From Pseudomonadota bacterium (GTDB lineage Bacteria > Myxococcota_A > UBA796 > SXON01): a DNA stretch of 64,000 bases. Where the stretch lies: the NCBI GenBank assembly GCA_030685065.1, contig JAUXQH010000118.1, positions 62,001 through 126,000 on the forward strand, in the 5' to 3' direction. Below are positions 30,142 to 38,519 of this stretch, one piece after another. Below the pieces are notes generated by a model. That model was not told where the DNA came from. It ran no database searches and saw only the letters and a list, made by a program, of their open reading frames with translations. Within the stretch, counting starts at the first letter, position 1. Each line of letters starts with the position of its first letter. The translations under genes were made by a program, and so were the position numbers.

Positions 30142-30764
30142 GCGGTCGCCGTGATGGCCGCTTCGGCGCTGGCGGTATCGACGGCGGCTTCGACGGCAGC
30201 CTCGAACGCCGCCCACCGCGCGCCCGACATCGGGCCCCCGTGGTGCGCGATGCGGGCGCCGTCTGCCCCGTAGAGCGTCACCTGCGGCACGAAGCGATCC
30301 GCGAGCGAGAGGGCCGCGAAGAACGCGTCGGGATCGGCGCTGAACACGAGGACCGCCCAATGGACGCCCGCCTGCCGCGCCCAGGCCTCGGCCTGCTCGC
30401 CGCCCGCCCACTTCGCGGGGCGCTGCGCCATCCCGGCGATGCGCCCTTGCGGCGCGTCGGTGAGCTCGTCCCAGGCGACAGACACGACGTCCACCGTGTC
30501 GCCGTGCCTCGCCGCGAGGGCCACCATCGCGGGAAGGCCGGTGGTCGAGGGCTCGTCCCACGATGCCCAGTGGTGGACGAGGATGGGGCGGCCGCGCGGC
30601 TGGATCCGGGTGAGGAGCGTCGGGAGGTCGACGACGGAGAGCTGCGGCGATCCGCCAGCCGCGGCCGCAGCTGGCGCCATCGCGGGCGGGCGTGGCGGCG
30701 GTTGCGACGGGGGCGCTTCGCGGGCAGCGGGTGGGAGCAGACGGCGGACGAGGCGGCGGAACAT
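30138..30764 (-). CDS. Thioredoxin-like (TlpA-type) protein lacking the active-site cysteines
   Basis: 208 residues. An N-terminal basic, Pro-rich region (to about 40) is followed by a thioredoxin-like fold: SVVDLPTLLTRIQPRGRPIL near 43-62, then HHWASWDEPSTTGLPAMVAL near 64-83. Position and context match the W-C-x-x-C of TlpA/ResA proteins, but both Cys are absent (WDEPS). VVSVAWDEL and a later cis-Pro-like FVPQVTLYGADG near 160 complete the fold. Without cysteines it cannot do thiol-disulfide exchange and might be a chaperone or binding protein. No signal peptide is clear. The stop overlaps the convergent CPBP gene stop by 4 nt. Confidence 0.65.
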   Translation of the reverse strand: MFRRLVRRLLPPAAREAPPSQPPPRPPAMAPAAAAAGGSPQLSVVDLPTLLTRIQPRGRPILVHHWASWDEPSTTGLPAMVALAARHGDTVDVVSVAWDELTDAPQGRIAGMAQRPAKWAGGEQAEAWARQAGVHWAVLVFSADPDAFFAALSLADRFVPQVTLYGADGARIAHHGGPMSGARWAAFEAAVEAAVDTASAEAAITATA

Positions 30765-31020
30765 GGCGGGGTGGACGTATCTTCGTCGCGAGGGAGGGGG
30801 GCGCGCCCGCCGCGCGGGCGGCCGAGCCTTTGGGTCCGTCCGGAAATAGCCCTCAGCACCGAGGGCGACCCTGGGCCGCGGGCGCAAGGAGCGAGAAGGG
30901 AGCAGGCCCTTCGGCATGTGACCGCCGAGCGCCGCCGCGCACGCGAGCCCAGGGGCGGCCGAATGCACAGGTTGTTGATGGACGGGCCCTTTGGGGTGAA
31001 GGTCACGGAGCCGTGCGCCC

Positions 31021-31215
31021 GCGCGGCCCTCCAGCCCCCGTCGCGCGGGGGTGGGGGTCGAGCGATTGGGGCGGTCGGTGGCGCGGCGGCGGTCGGGGGG
31101 CGCGACGAGGCGGCGGTCGCGCGGGGGTGGGGGTCGAGCGATCCGGCGGTCACGTGGCGCGGCCCTCCAGCCCCCGTCGCGCGGGGGTGGGGGTGGAGCG
31201 ATCCGGCGGTCCGTG
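31021..31215. repeat. Tandem hairpin-bearing repeats, period 60-76 nt
   Basis: Three units with the core TCGCGCGGGGGTGGGGGT at 31041, 31117 and 31177. The first and third share almost 60 nt starting GCGCGGCCCTCCAGCCCCCG; the middle one is partial. CCCCCG-TCGCG-CGGGGG (31035-31051 and 31171-31187) makes a 6-bp stem in the full copies. Confidence 0.85.
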
Positions 31216-31220
31216 GCGCG

Positions 31221-31328
31221 GCGGCCAGGCGGGCACCCCCTTTGGGCAAAGGTCTCTCGACCCTGGCCGCTGGGCGGCCAGGCGGGCCCCCCCTTTTGCC
31301 AAAGGTCTCTCGACCATGGCCGCTGGGC
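31221..31328. repeat. Two tandem 54-nt repeats
   Basis: Units at 31221-31273 and 31275-31328 start GCGGCCAGGCGGGC and share AAAGGTCTCTCGACC and TGGCCGCTGG near the end. A diverged relative lies at 30978-31005. They directly follow the hairpin-bearing tandem repeats. Confidence 0.8.
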
Positions 31329-31407
31329 GGCCCTCGACGCCGGCCGCCGCGCAGCGAGGGCGAGCTGGACGCCCACGTCGCCGCGTTCCCCGCCACGCTG
31401 GGAGCGA

Positions 31408-31505
31408 CCGTCCTCGGCCGGTCCGACCGCAGGGAGGACGGAGGCGCCTCACACAGACCGCGCCCGCGATGACGTGGAGGGAGGCGGCGGAGCCGGGGCG
31501 CTCCG
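31408..31505. repeat. Large direct repeat, left copy, with nested palindrome
   Basis: The first 40 nt (31408-31447) are identical to 32909-32948, and similarity goes on to about 31505 (shared ACCGCGCCC, AGGGAGG and CCGGGGCG blocks). The start forms a nested palindrome: outer stem CCGTCCTC/GAGGACGG, inner stem CGGTC-C-GACCG. Copies lie 1501 nt apart on either side of the RAYT remnant. Confidence 0.85.
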
Positions 31506-31530
31506 CGCCCGAATCCGAGGAAATTGTCAT

Positions 31531-32326
31531 GTGCTCGAACGTGTCCCCCTTTCCGACGAACGAGCGGGTGCGCATCTGTGGCGCGCCATGCCTGCCCTCG
31601 GCTTCCACCTCGTCTTCCGGGCCCGTGACTCACGCGTGATCGCGCCCGACATGGACGCTCAGCGCATACTGGCGGTCACGACGCATCGGGTCGGGGAACG
31701 GTACGGCCTCTGCGCCTTCCGTGCCTCGGGTCGCGCAGGCCGTGGCGTCCGCGCTGACGCAGGCGCTCCGGATCCCGGTGGGATTCGCGACCACGTTCGT
31801 GAAGCCGATGCTCGACCAGTCCCACGTGGAGGATGCGTTCACCTACGTGCACCGCAACGCGGAGAAGCACGGCGTCGGCAACGACCCGACGCACGAAGCG
31901 TCGAGCCTCCAGGCCCTCCTGGGCCTCCGCGTCGCCCCGCCGGGGTTCATCCCGCGCGTGCGCGCCCTCCTCCCGCGCGTCCATCGTGGCCAGCTCTTGA
32001 AGCTGTTGGGCGTGGCGGATCTCCTGCCTGCCGTCCGGGTCGATCTCCTGGCCGACGCCGCCGCGGGAGCGGTGGGGTTGGTGCGGCTGGACGACACGAC
32101 GGCGGGACGGCGCGCCCGCCAGGCAGCGGTTCGGCTCGCGCTTCCCACCGGCCCGCTCGACGCGGTCGCCGACGCGCTCGGCCTCTCGGAGCGTTCGATG
32201 CGGCGCTACCGTTCGTCCGAGTCAGGCCCCACCCTCGAGCGCATCATCCTGCTGCGAATGGGACACCGAGCGGCGCTCGGTGACCGCGCGCGCGTCGACC
32301 TTCCACCAGCCGCTCGAGGCGCGTGA
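31531..32326 (+). pseudogene. Degraded REP-associated tyrosine transposase (RAYT)/Y1-transposase-like gene
   Basis: The gene is broken. Frame 1 from the GTG at 31531 (ATG at 31588 is another choice) encodes GFHLVFRARDSRVIAPD and ends YGLCAFR at about 31720. The reading then continues in frame 2 from about 31721 with VAQAVASALTQALRIPVGF, DQSHVEDAFTYVHRNAEKHG and SSLQALLGLR to the stop at 32326. The pattern Y-x-x-R/L-N-x-x-K-H-G and SS-x-x-x-LLGL is known from Y1/RAYT transposases. The expected HxH (HUH) motif should lie exactly at the frame junction and is missing, so a deletion plus frame change is inferred. A C-terminal HTH-like stretch (DAVADALGLSERSMRRYR) remains. The 201-residue downstream open frame might still be translated. 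Confidence 0.55.
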
Positions 32327-32521
32327 GGCCAACCGGCCCCCCTTTTCGCCAACTGCCCCACGCGGGGTGTGATCGGTTTCAGTCGGCATCGAGGAAGGTC
32401 GTCCCACCTGCCGTGTCCAGCCGGTGTGCATCGTCGACCGCGTGACTTCGCCCCCCGAGACGATTCGGCGGCAATCCCATGGCCCACATCGCGCAGGGGT
32501 TCCCCACCGGACGATCCGGCA

Positions 32522-32563
32522 GCCACAACTCGCGACGTCCTCGACATCGTACCGAGTTGTGGC
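32522..32563. repeat. Palindromic element, copy 1
   Basis: GCCACAACTCG (32522-32532) pairs with CGAGTTGTGGC (32553-32563), an 11-bp perfect stem with a 20-nt loop. It is almost identical to the element 62 nt downstream: 27 nt match, then 3 differ, then 20 nt match. Confidence 0.88.
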
Positions 32564-32582
32564 CGCGATCGCGTCGAAGCCC

Positions 32583-32626
32583 GGCCACAACTCGCGACGT
32601 CCTCGACATCCTGCCGAGTTGTGGCC
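32583..32626. repeat. Palindromic element, copy 2
   Basis: GGCCACAACTCG (32583-32594) pairs with CGAGTTGTGGCC (32615-32626), a 12-bp perfect stem with a 20-nt loop. Together with copy 1 it makes a pair of same-direction stem-loops like the paired palindromes of BIME/REP arrays. Confidence 0.88.
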
Positions 32627-32701
32627 GCGATCGACTACTGAAGTGGCGCAAAGGGACCCCGAAGCTGGCCGCGGCACCGATCGCGACCGGGCGCACGCGC
32701 T

Positions 32702-32765
32702 CCCACCGGTGCCGAACGCCCGGGGCGACCCCTCGGAGATCGGCACCCCACCGGTGCCGAACGCC
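32702..32765. repeat. 19-nt direct repeat pair
   Basis: CCCACCGGTGCCGAACGCC occurs at 32702-32720 and again at 32747-32765. The second copy also forms a small hairpin with the bases before it (CGGCACC 32741-32747 with GGTGCCG 32753-32759). It belongs to the repeat-rich island. Confidence 0.8.
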
Positions 32766-32908
32766 TCGGGGCGAGGCGTCACCCCGAACGCACCACCGCG
32801 GCGTGTCTCCAGTAGCCCAACGCCCACGGCGTCCAGCGATTCTCGACCGGGCCGCCGCCGCCCGACGCGCCGAGGCAGCCACCACGCGCGCCAGCCGGAC
32901 GGAGCCCG

Positions 32909-33010
32909 GCCGTCCTCGGCCGGTCCGACCGCAGGGAGGACGGAGGCGCTCGCGCCGACCGCGCCCTGAACAACGTGCAGGGAGGGCGACGGCGAAGCCG
33001 GGGCGCCCCG
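32909..33010. repeat. Large direct repeat, right copy, with nested palindrome
   Basis: Right-hand partner of 31408-31505, in the same orientation: 40 identical nt (32909-32948) and then diverged similarity to about 33010. It carries the same nested palindrome and ends about 67 nt before the pump start codon. Confidence 0.85.
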
Positions 33011-33076
33011 ATCGTGCGCGAACACACGGAGCCCCGCGCGTTCACCGCCCCTCCCGCCGCGTTACCGGCTCGGCGC

Positions 33077-36000
33077 ATGCCCGCCAGGGACTGGATCCCC
33101 CGCTTCTCGGTGACCCGCCCGGTCACCGTCGTGACCGCCTTTCTGGTGGTGCTCGTCGTGGGGATCATCGCCACCGTGCGGATCCCGCTCCAGATGATGC
33201 CCTCGGGCTTCAGCCCGCCGTTCCTGTGGGTCTGGATCCCGTACCAGGACTCCACGCCGATGGAGACCGAGGCGCGGATCGTCAAGCCCATCGAGGAGCA
33301 GGTGGCGACGGTGCCCGGCCTCAAGCGGCTGGAGAGCGAGTCGCGCTCGGACAACGCGAGCCTGTCGCTCGAGTTCCACTCGTCGATCGACATGGACGAG
33401 GCCTACAACGCCGTCACCGACCGACTCGAACGCGCGATGCCCGGCCTGCCGGACGACGTGGAGCGCTCCTTCATCTGGCGCTTCGACCCGACCGACGAGC
33501 CCGTGATCTGGGCCGGCATCTCCGTGCCCGAGGGCGTGGAGGACCTGCACTACCTGGTCACCCGCGTGCTCCAGAAGCGGATCGAACGCATCCCCGGCGT
33601 GGGCCGGGTGGACGTGTGGGGCGTCGACGAGGCGATCGTCTGGATCGACTTCGATCGCGAGGCCCTGATGAGCCACGGGGTCGATCTGGTGACCCTGATG
33701 GAGAAGCTGGGGAGCGACAACTTCCAGCTCGCGAGCGGCCGGGTGACGGACCGTGGGCAGGTCCGCTACGTGCGGGGGCTGGCGCGGTTCGAGTCGCTCG
33801 AGGACATCCAGACGTGGCCCGTCGGGCCGAACCTCACGCTCGCCGACGTGGCCGCGGTCGAGTACCGCACCACCGCCACCGCCGACATCAACCGGATCGA
33901 CGGCAAGGAAGGCGCGGCGATCGCCATCAACAAGGAGTCGTCCGCCAACACGGTCGAGATCTGCGAGGAGATCCGCAAGGCCTTCGCGGAGGTCGAGGCC
34001 GATCCCCGGATGAAGGGGTTCACCTTCCCGATCTTCTTCGATCAGGGCCAGCTCATCCAGGAGTCGGTCGACACGCTCGAAGAGAGCGCCATCGAGGGCG
34101 GCGTGCTGGCCGTGCTCGTGCTGATCCTGTTCCTCCGGCAGTGGCGCATCACCCTGCTCATCGCGGCCACGATCCCGGCGTCGTTGCTGCTCACGATCAC
34201 GGTCCTCTACTTCCGCGGCGACTCGCTGAACCTGCTGTCGATGCTCGGGCTGATGCTCGCGGTCGGGATGGTGGTCGACAACGCGGTGGTCGTGGTGGAG
34301 ACGATCTTCCGACGGCGGCAGGAGGGCCAGGATCCGCGCACGGCCGCGATCGAGGGCACGGGCGAGGTGCTCCTCCCGATCACGCTCTCGACGCTCACGA
34401 GCGTGGTCGTGTTCCTCCCCGTCATCCTCATGAGCGAGGACGCGAGCTTCTCCTTCTTCATGGGCGCGCTCGGGCTGCCGGTGGTGTTCATCCAGATCGG
34501 CAGCCTGGTCATCACGCTGCTCTTCACGCCGCTCTCGACCGTGTGGCTCGGCGGCAAGGAGATCGCGGCGGACTCCAGGTGGAGCCTCTGGTTGACCGAT
34601 CGGGTGGACCGCGGGGTCGCCGCCCTGCTGCGGAACCCGGTGGACACGTTCATCGGCATCGGCGCGATGGTGCTCCTCACGCTGGCCGTCCCCGCCCAAT
34701 CGGTGGGGTGCAGCGGCAGCGCGGACGGCAACCTGAACGACTTCACCGTGCGCTTCGAGGTGCCGCCGGCGTTCACGTACAGTGAGCGGCTCGCGACGAT
34801 CCAGGCCTTCGAGCAGATGGTCGAGGCGAACGAGGCGCGCTGGGGCGTGCGCGTGTACCGGACGCGGATGAGCGCGTCGAGCAACGCCGGGCGCCTGTAC
34901 GTCTACCTCACGGACGACGGCGAGCTGCCGCGCGAGGAGGTGCTGGCCGAGGTGGAGAAGGCGCTGCCCGACCTGCCGGGGGTGCTGCCCGAGGTGGGGT
35001 GGTCCGAGAGCGAGGGCGGCGAGAACACCTCCATCCAGGTGCGCCTGATCGGCGAGGACACCGAGGTGCTCGCGAAGCTCGCGGAAGAGGCGCGCCGCCG
35101 CATCAAGTCGGTGGAGGGCATCCTGGGCGTGCACTCGGACACCGAGAGCGCCGGCACCGACGAGATGCGGCTCGAGATCAACCGGGACGCCGCGGCCCGC
35201 TACGGCGTGAGCGCGTCGATGGTGGGGCGCCTCGTGTCGTTCGCCATGCGCGGCGCGCCGCTGCCGCCCTGGTACTCGGGCGAGAAGGAGGTCCGGGTGT
35301 TCGCCCGCTTCGGCCTCGAGGATCGCTCGAGCGTGGACCAGCTCCTCGACTTCCAGGTGGGGTCCCCGACCGCGCAGCGCGCCGTGCCGCTCCGGAGCCT
35401 CGTGGACTCCCAGGTCGGCAAGGGCTGGGGCTCGATCAACCGCGAAGACCGCCGCACCGCGCTCGGGCTCACGGCGGATCTGGCGCCGGGCACCGAGAAG
35501 GAGGCCGCCTACGTGGCGGTCGAGCAGGCCCTCGCGGGGATGGACTGGCCGCGCGGCTACGGCACGGACCGCGGCAACGGCTGGCAGGACCAGCAGGAGA
35601 GCGACTCCGCGCGCAACCTCGCGCTCATCCTCTCCATCGTGTTCGTGTTCCTCATCATGGGCGTGCTCTTCGAGAGCTTCCTGCTCCCGCTCACGGTCAT
35701 CATGACGGTGCCGATGGCGATGCTGGGCGTGTACTGGGGGCTGTGGCTCTCGGGCACGCCGTTCGACGTCATGGCGGGCGTCGGCATGATCATCCTCATC
35801 GGCATCGTCGTGAACAACGGCATCGTGCTGGTGGACGTCGTGACCGAGCAGCGCGCGCTGGGCGTCGACAGGGAGACAGCGCTGCGCCATGCCGTGCGGA
35901 CACGCCTCCGGCCGATCCTGATGACCGCGCTCACCGCCGCGGTGGGCGTCGTCCCCATGGCCGTCGGGAACGCCACGTTCATCGGCATCCCCTACGCGCC

Positions 36001-36211
36001 GCTCGGCCGCGTGATCCTCTCCGGGATGATCGTCGCGACCGACCTGACGCTGTTCTTCGTGCCCTACCTCTACGCGGTGCTCGACGATCTGCGCGCCGCG
36101 GGCTTCCGCTGGCTCGCGTTCGTGTGGCCCCGCGCGTACCGCGGCGGCGGCGCTCCTCCCCCGCCGGTCGCTTCGAATCCGGCACCTGCCGAGACGGCGA
36201 GTTCCTCATGA
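33077..36211 (+). CDS. RND efflux permease (AcrB/MdtC-like)
   Basis: About 1044 residues from ATG 33077, where the typical N-terminus begins (WIPRFSVTRPVTVVTAFLVV). QMMPSGFSPPFLWVWIPYQD is the start of the first periplasmic domain. TM4 contains a single Asp in LAVGMVVDNAVVVVETIF near residue 400. The second half ends with MIILIGIVVNNGIVLVDVVT near 910 and RLRPILMTALTAAVGVVPMA. The length and both repeats match the proton-driven RND family. It is followed directly by a TolC-like gene (ATGA overlap) but no adaptor gene is near, the reverse of the 16.6-21.3 kb locus. The substrate is unknown. Confidence 0.92.
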   Translation: MPARDWIPRFSVTRPVTVVTAFLVVLVVGIIATVRIPLQMMPSGFSPPFLWVWIPYQDSTPMETEARIVKPIEEQVATVPGLKRLESESRSDNASLSLEFHSSIDMDEAYNAVTDRLERAMPGLPDDVERSFIWRFDPTDEPVIWAGISVPEGVEDLHYLVTRVLQKRIERIPGVGRVDVWGVDEAIVWIDFDREALMSHGVDLVTLMEKLGSDNFQLASGRVTDRGQVRYVRGLARFESLEDIQTWPVGPNLTLADVAAVEYRTTATADINRIDGKEGAAIAINKESSANTVEICEEIRKAFAEVEADPRMKGFTFPIFFDQGQLIQESVDTLEESAIEGGVLAVLVLILFLRQWRITLLIAATIPASLLLTITVLYFRGDSLNLLSMLGLMLAVGMVVDNAVVVVETIFRRRQEGQDPRTAAIEGTGEVLLPITLSTLTSVVVFLPVILMSEDASFSFFMGALGLPVVFIQIGSLVITLLFTPLSTVWLGGKEIAADSRWSLWLTDRVDRGVAALLRNPVDTFIGIGAMVLLTLAVPAQSVGCSGSADGNLNDFTVRFEVPPAFTYSERLATIQAFEQMVEANEARWGVRVYRTRMSASSNAGRLYVYLTDDGELPREEVLAEVEKALPDLPGVLPEVGWSESEGGENTSIQVRLIGEDTEVLAKLAEEARRRIKSVEGILGVHSDTESAGTDEMRLEINRDAAARYGVSASMVGRLVSFAMRGAPLPPWYSGEKEVRVFARFGLEDRSSVDQLLDFQVGSPTAQRAVPLRSLVDSQVGKGWGSINREDRRTALGLTADLAPGTEKEAAYVAVEQALAGMDWPRGYGTDRGNGWQDQQESDSARNLALILSIVFVFLIMGVLFESFLLPLTVIMTVPMAMLGVYWGLWLSGTPFDVMAGVGMIILIGIVVNNGIVLVDVVTEQRALGVDRETALRHAVRTRLRPILMTALTAAVGVVPMAVGNATFIGIPYAPLGRVILSGMIVATDLTLFFVPYLYAVLDDLRAAGFRWLAFVWPRAYRGGGAPPPPVASNPAPAETASSS

Positions 36212-37641
36212 TGCTGCTCCTCTCCGCGTCCGCCCTCGCGAGCCTCGCTCTCGCCGCGCCCCTGGAGCTCTCCTACGACCAGGCGCTCGAGGTGGCGGCC
36301 CGCAAGAACCCCGGCCTGCTCGGCGCCCAGGCCGACGTGAACGCCGCCGAGGGCGCCGTGCTCGCGGCGCGCGCCCCGTTCGAGCCCCAGCTCACCGCGG
36401 ACACCTCGTACTTCTCGAGCACGAGCGAGGGGACCGCCGAGTTCGGCAACTACTTCGCCGACACGAGCGGGTGGCGCGCCTCGGCGGGGCTGGCGCAGAC
36501 GTTCTCGACCGGCACGTCGGCCTCGGTCAACCTGTCGAGCTCCCAGAACATCTTCTTCTACCGGCTCCCCGACACCGGCCTGGAGTTCACCGGGGACCCC
36601 CAGTACCAGTCGACCCTCGCGTTCACCCTCTCGCAGGCGCTGCTCGAGGGGCACCGGCTCGCGTGGAACCTCCAGGGGGTGCGCGCCGCGAAGGGCGCCC
36701 GGTCCGCGGCCGAGGCGTCGCGACAGACCGCGCGCCAGGACGCGCTGGCGAACACCGCCACGGCCTATTGGAACGTCCGGACCCAGCTTGCGCTCGTCGC
36801 CATCGCGGAGCAGACGCTGTCGGTGTCCGAGGAGCAACACCGGGTGGTGTTGGCGCTCGTGGAGGGGGGCCGGCTGGCCCCGGTGGAGGGGACCCGGGCC
36901 GAGGCCGCCAAGGTGCAGGCCGAGCGCGCGGTCATCGACGCCCAGTCGGCCCACGCCGCCGCCCAGGACGCCCTCCTCCTCCTGCTCGGGGAGGCCCCCG
37001 GCCAGGACGTGGTGGTCGTGTCGAACCCCGAGGAGCCCGCCGCCCTCGCGCTCGATGCGGACGCGGTCGTGGAGCGCGTCCTCCAGGGAAACCCGCAGCT
37101 GCTCGGGGCCCGCGTGGTGCTCGACACGCGGCGCGTCGCCCTCGCCACCGCGCGGCACGGCCTCCTCCCGGCGCTCGCGGCGACGGGTTCCTACGCGCTG
37201 CGCGGGTACGAGACCGATCTCGCCGGCTCCTTCGCCGAGCTCGGGCGCGGCGAGCTGCCCGAGTGGTCGCTCGGCGCGACGCTGACGCTGCCGCTGTTCA
37301 ATCGTTCGGATCGCGGCGCGCTCGCCCAGGCCGAGGCCGACGTGACCTCCGCCGAGCTCGACGTCGGTACGCTGGAAGGCTCGTTGGCGCAGCAGGCGCG
37401 CGCGCAGGTCCGTACGCTCGAGGCCGCCTCCCGCTACATCGCGCTCGCGTCGCTCAACGTGCGGCTCGCGGAGGAGACCCTCGCGGCGGAGCGCGCGCGC
37501 CTCGGCGAGGGGCGGGCGCTGCAGAAGGACGTCATCACCGCGATCAAGGACCTGGATGCGGGCCGGGTCGAGGCCGAGCGGGCCCGGGCCGCCTGGCAGG
37601 ACGCGCTCGTCGCGCTCCGGCGGCTCGAGGGTCGTCTGTAG
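36208..37641 (+). CDS. TolC-family outer membrane efflux channel
   Basis: 477 residues with a signal peptide (MMLLLSASALASLALAAP). The two OEP repeats show SYDQALEVAARKNPGLLGAQ near residue 23-42 and a long helical C-terminal half with regular heptads, ending VITAIKDLDAGRVEAERARA. Such trimeric channels bridge the outer membrane and periplasm and join with RND or ABC pumps. The ATG overlaps the pump stop (ATGA), so this channel is most likely part of that pump. Length is normal for the family. Confidence 0.88.
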   Translation: MMLLLSASALASLALAAPLELSYDQALEVAARKNPGLLGAQADVNAAEGAVLAARAPFEPQLTADTSYFSSTSEGTAEFGNYFADTSGWRASAGLAQTFSTGTSASVNLSSSQNIFFYRLPDTGLEFTGDPQYQSTLAFTLSQALLEGHRLAWNLQGVRAAKGARSAAEASRQTARQDALANTATAYWNVRTQLALVAIAEQTLSVSEEQHRVVLALVEGGRLAPVEGTRAEAAKVQAERAVIDAQSAHAAAQDALLLLLGEAPGQDVVVVSNPEEPAALALDADAVVERVLQGNPQLLGARVVLDTRRVALATARHGLLPALAATGSYALRGYETDLAGSFAELGRGELPEWSLGATLTLPLFNRSDRGALAQAEADVTSAELDVGTLEGSLAQQARAQVRTLEAASRYIALASLNVRLAEETLAAERARLGEGRALQKDVITAIKDLDAGRVEAERARAAWQDALVALRRLEGRL

Positions 37642-37685
37642 GCGCGCAACCGCCGTTTTTATGAGGGGGGAAATAGGTTTTTCTG

Positions 37686-38519
37686 GTGCCGGCCGTGGTA
37701 CCCTCCGGAAACGAATCGGAGGCTGTCATTCCGCACGAAACGCAGGTCGTTCGCCCCACCTTCACCATCGAGTCTGGCTGGGGGCCAGCCTCGCTCTCCG
37801 CCGCCGTCGAAGCGGGCGCGGGGGCCCCCGCGGAGGCGCTCCTGGTCGTGCTGCGCCGGGCGTGGCGCATCGCGGAGGGGCGCCGCGCGGCGGGCGCGAG
37901 CGTGATCGCCCCCGCCGGGCACGTGGCGCGGGCCGTCGGCACCCTGCTCGTCGCGGCGTCCACGCACGGGCTCCGGGGTGCGGCTCGCGGCGCGGCCGCC
38001 GGCTGCGCGCCGGGGGTCGCCCGCGTGGTCGACGTGTCGCTCGCGCGGCAGGTGCTCCACGCGATTCCGGGCGCGCAGCCCGAGCCCTCCGCGGCGCTCC
38101 CGTCGGAGGGCGCGTCGCCCCCGGAGGAGCAGCCCCCATCGCCGTCTCAGGGGGTGCCGGCCTACGGGCGCGTCGCGCCAGCGCACACGCACGACCTCTT
38201 TCCCCCCGTGCGGCTCGGCGGCGCCCGCTCGACCCTCCCGCCAGCCTCCTGGTGGGGGCGTGAGGCCGCGTGGGGCCCGCGCCTCGTTACGGACGCGGCG
38301 GACGCCGGACGCGACGCCGCCAGCGCCGTGGTCGCGCAGCTCTGGCCGGCCGCGCCCGACATCCCGACCCGGCCCGCTCCCCCTCGCCCTGCGTCCGGCA
38401 AGCGGGTGTGGGTCGCGGATGATGCGCTGGTCGACTCGGCGTGGCAGGTGCTCGAGGCCGAGCTGGTTCCGGGCGAGTGGGCCATGGCACCGCGAAACGC
38501 GGCGCGGGGTGCTCGGTGA
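37686..38519 (+). CDS. Hypothetical protein coupled to a degenerate kinase
   Basis: 277 residues from GTG 37686. The N-terminal ~120 residues are helical and Ala-rich (ALLVVLRRAWRIAEGRRAAG, ARAVGTLLVAASTHGL); the centre (about 125-165) is Pro/Ser/Glu-rich; the C-terminal part is Trp-containing (LPPASWWGREAAWGPRL). No family was recognised. There is no signal peptide. It overlaps the kinase-like gene by 4 nt (GTGA), and the two are likely expressed together. It may be a partner or substrate of that protein. Confidence 0.6.
   Translation: MPAVVPSGNESEAVIPHETQVVRPTFTIESGWGPASLSAAVEAGAGAPAEALLVVLRRAWRIAEGRRAAGASVIAPAGHVARAVGTLLVAASTHGLRGAARGAAAGCAPGVARVVDVSLARQVLHAIPGAQPEPSAALPSEGASPPEEQPPSPSQGVPAYGRVAPAHTHDLFPPVRLGGARSTLPPASWWGREAAWGPRLVTDAADAGRDAASAVVAQLWPAAPDIPTRPAPPRPASGKRVWVADDALVDSAWQVLEAELVPGEWAMAPRNAARGAR

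Larger units (their letters stand above)
30765..31530. other. 766-nt gene-free, repeat-rich region
   Basis: No convincing coding sequence. It contains a small hairpin GCCCTC/GAGGGC (30849-30866), the 60-76-nt period repeats at 31021-31215, the 54-nt repeats at 31221-31328 with a diverged relative near 30978-31005, and the first copy of the large direct repeat (31408 onward). It lies upstream of the RAYT remnant. Confidence 0.7.
32327..33076. other. 750-nt gene-free region with palindromes upstream of the second RND pump
   Basis: No convincing gene. It holds the two CCACAACTCG palindromes, a 19-nt direct repeat pair and the right copy of the large direct repeat. The pump promoter must lie in the last part, after about 32950; none is obvious. 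Confidence 0.7.

Noticed and set aside
31051..32283. A single 410-codon plus-strand gene through the repeat island
   Set aside because: Its first 160 codons translate tandem repeats, and the downstream half loses the transposase-like pattern, which moves to another frame. It is better read as a pseudogene from 31531.
32522..32626. Possible two-repeat CRISPR
   Set aside because: Only two copies, with a gap of about 12 nt that is too short for a spacer, and no cas genes nearby.
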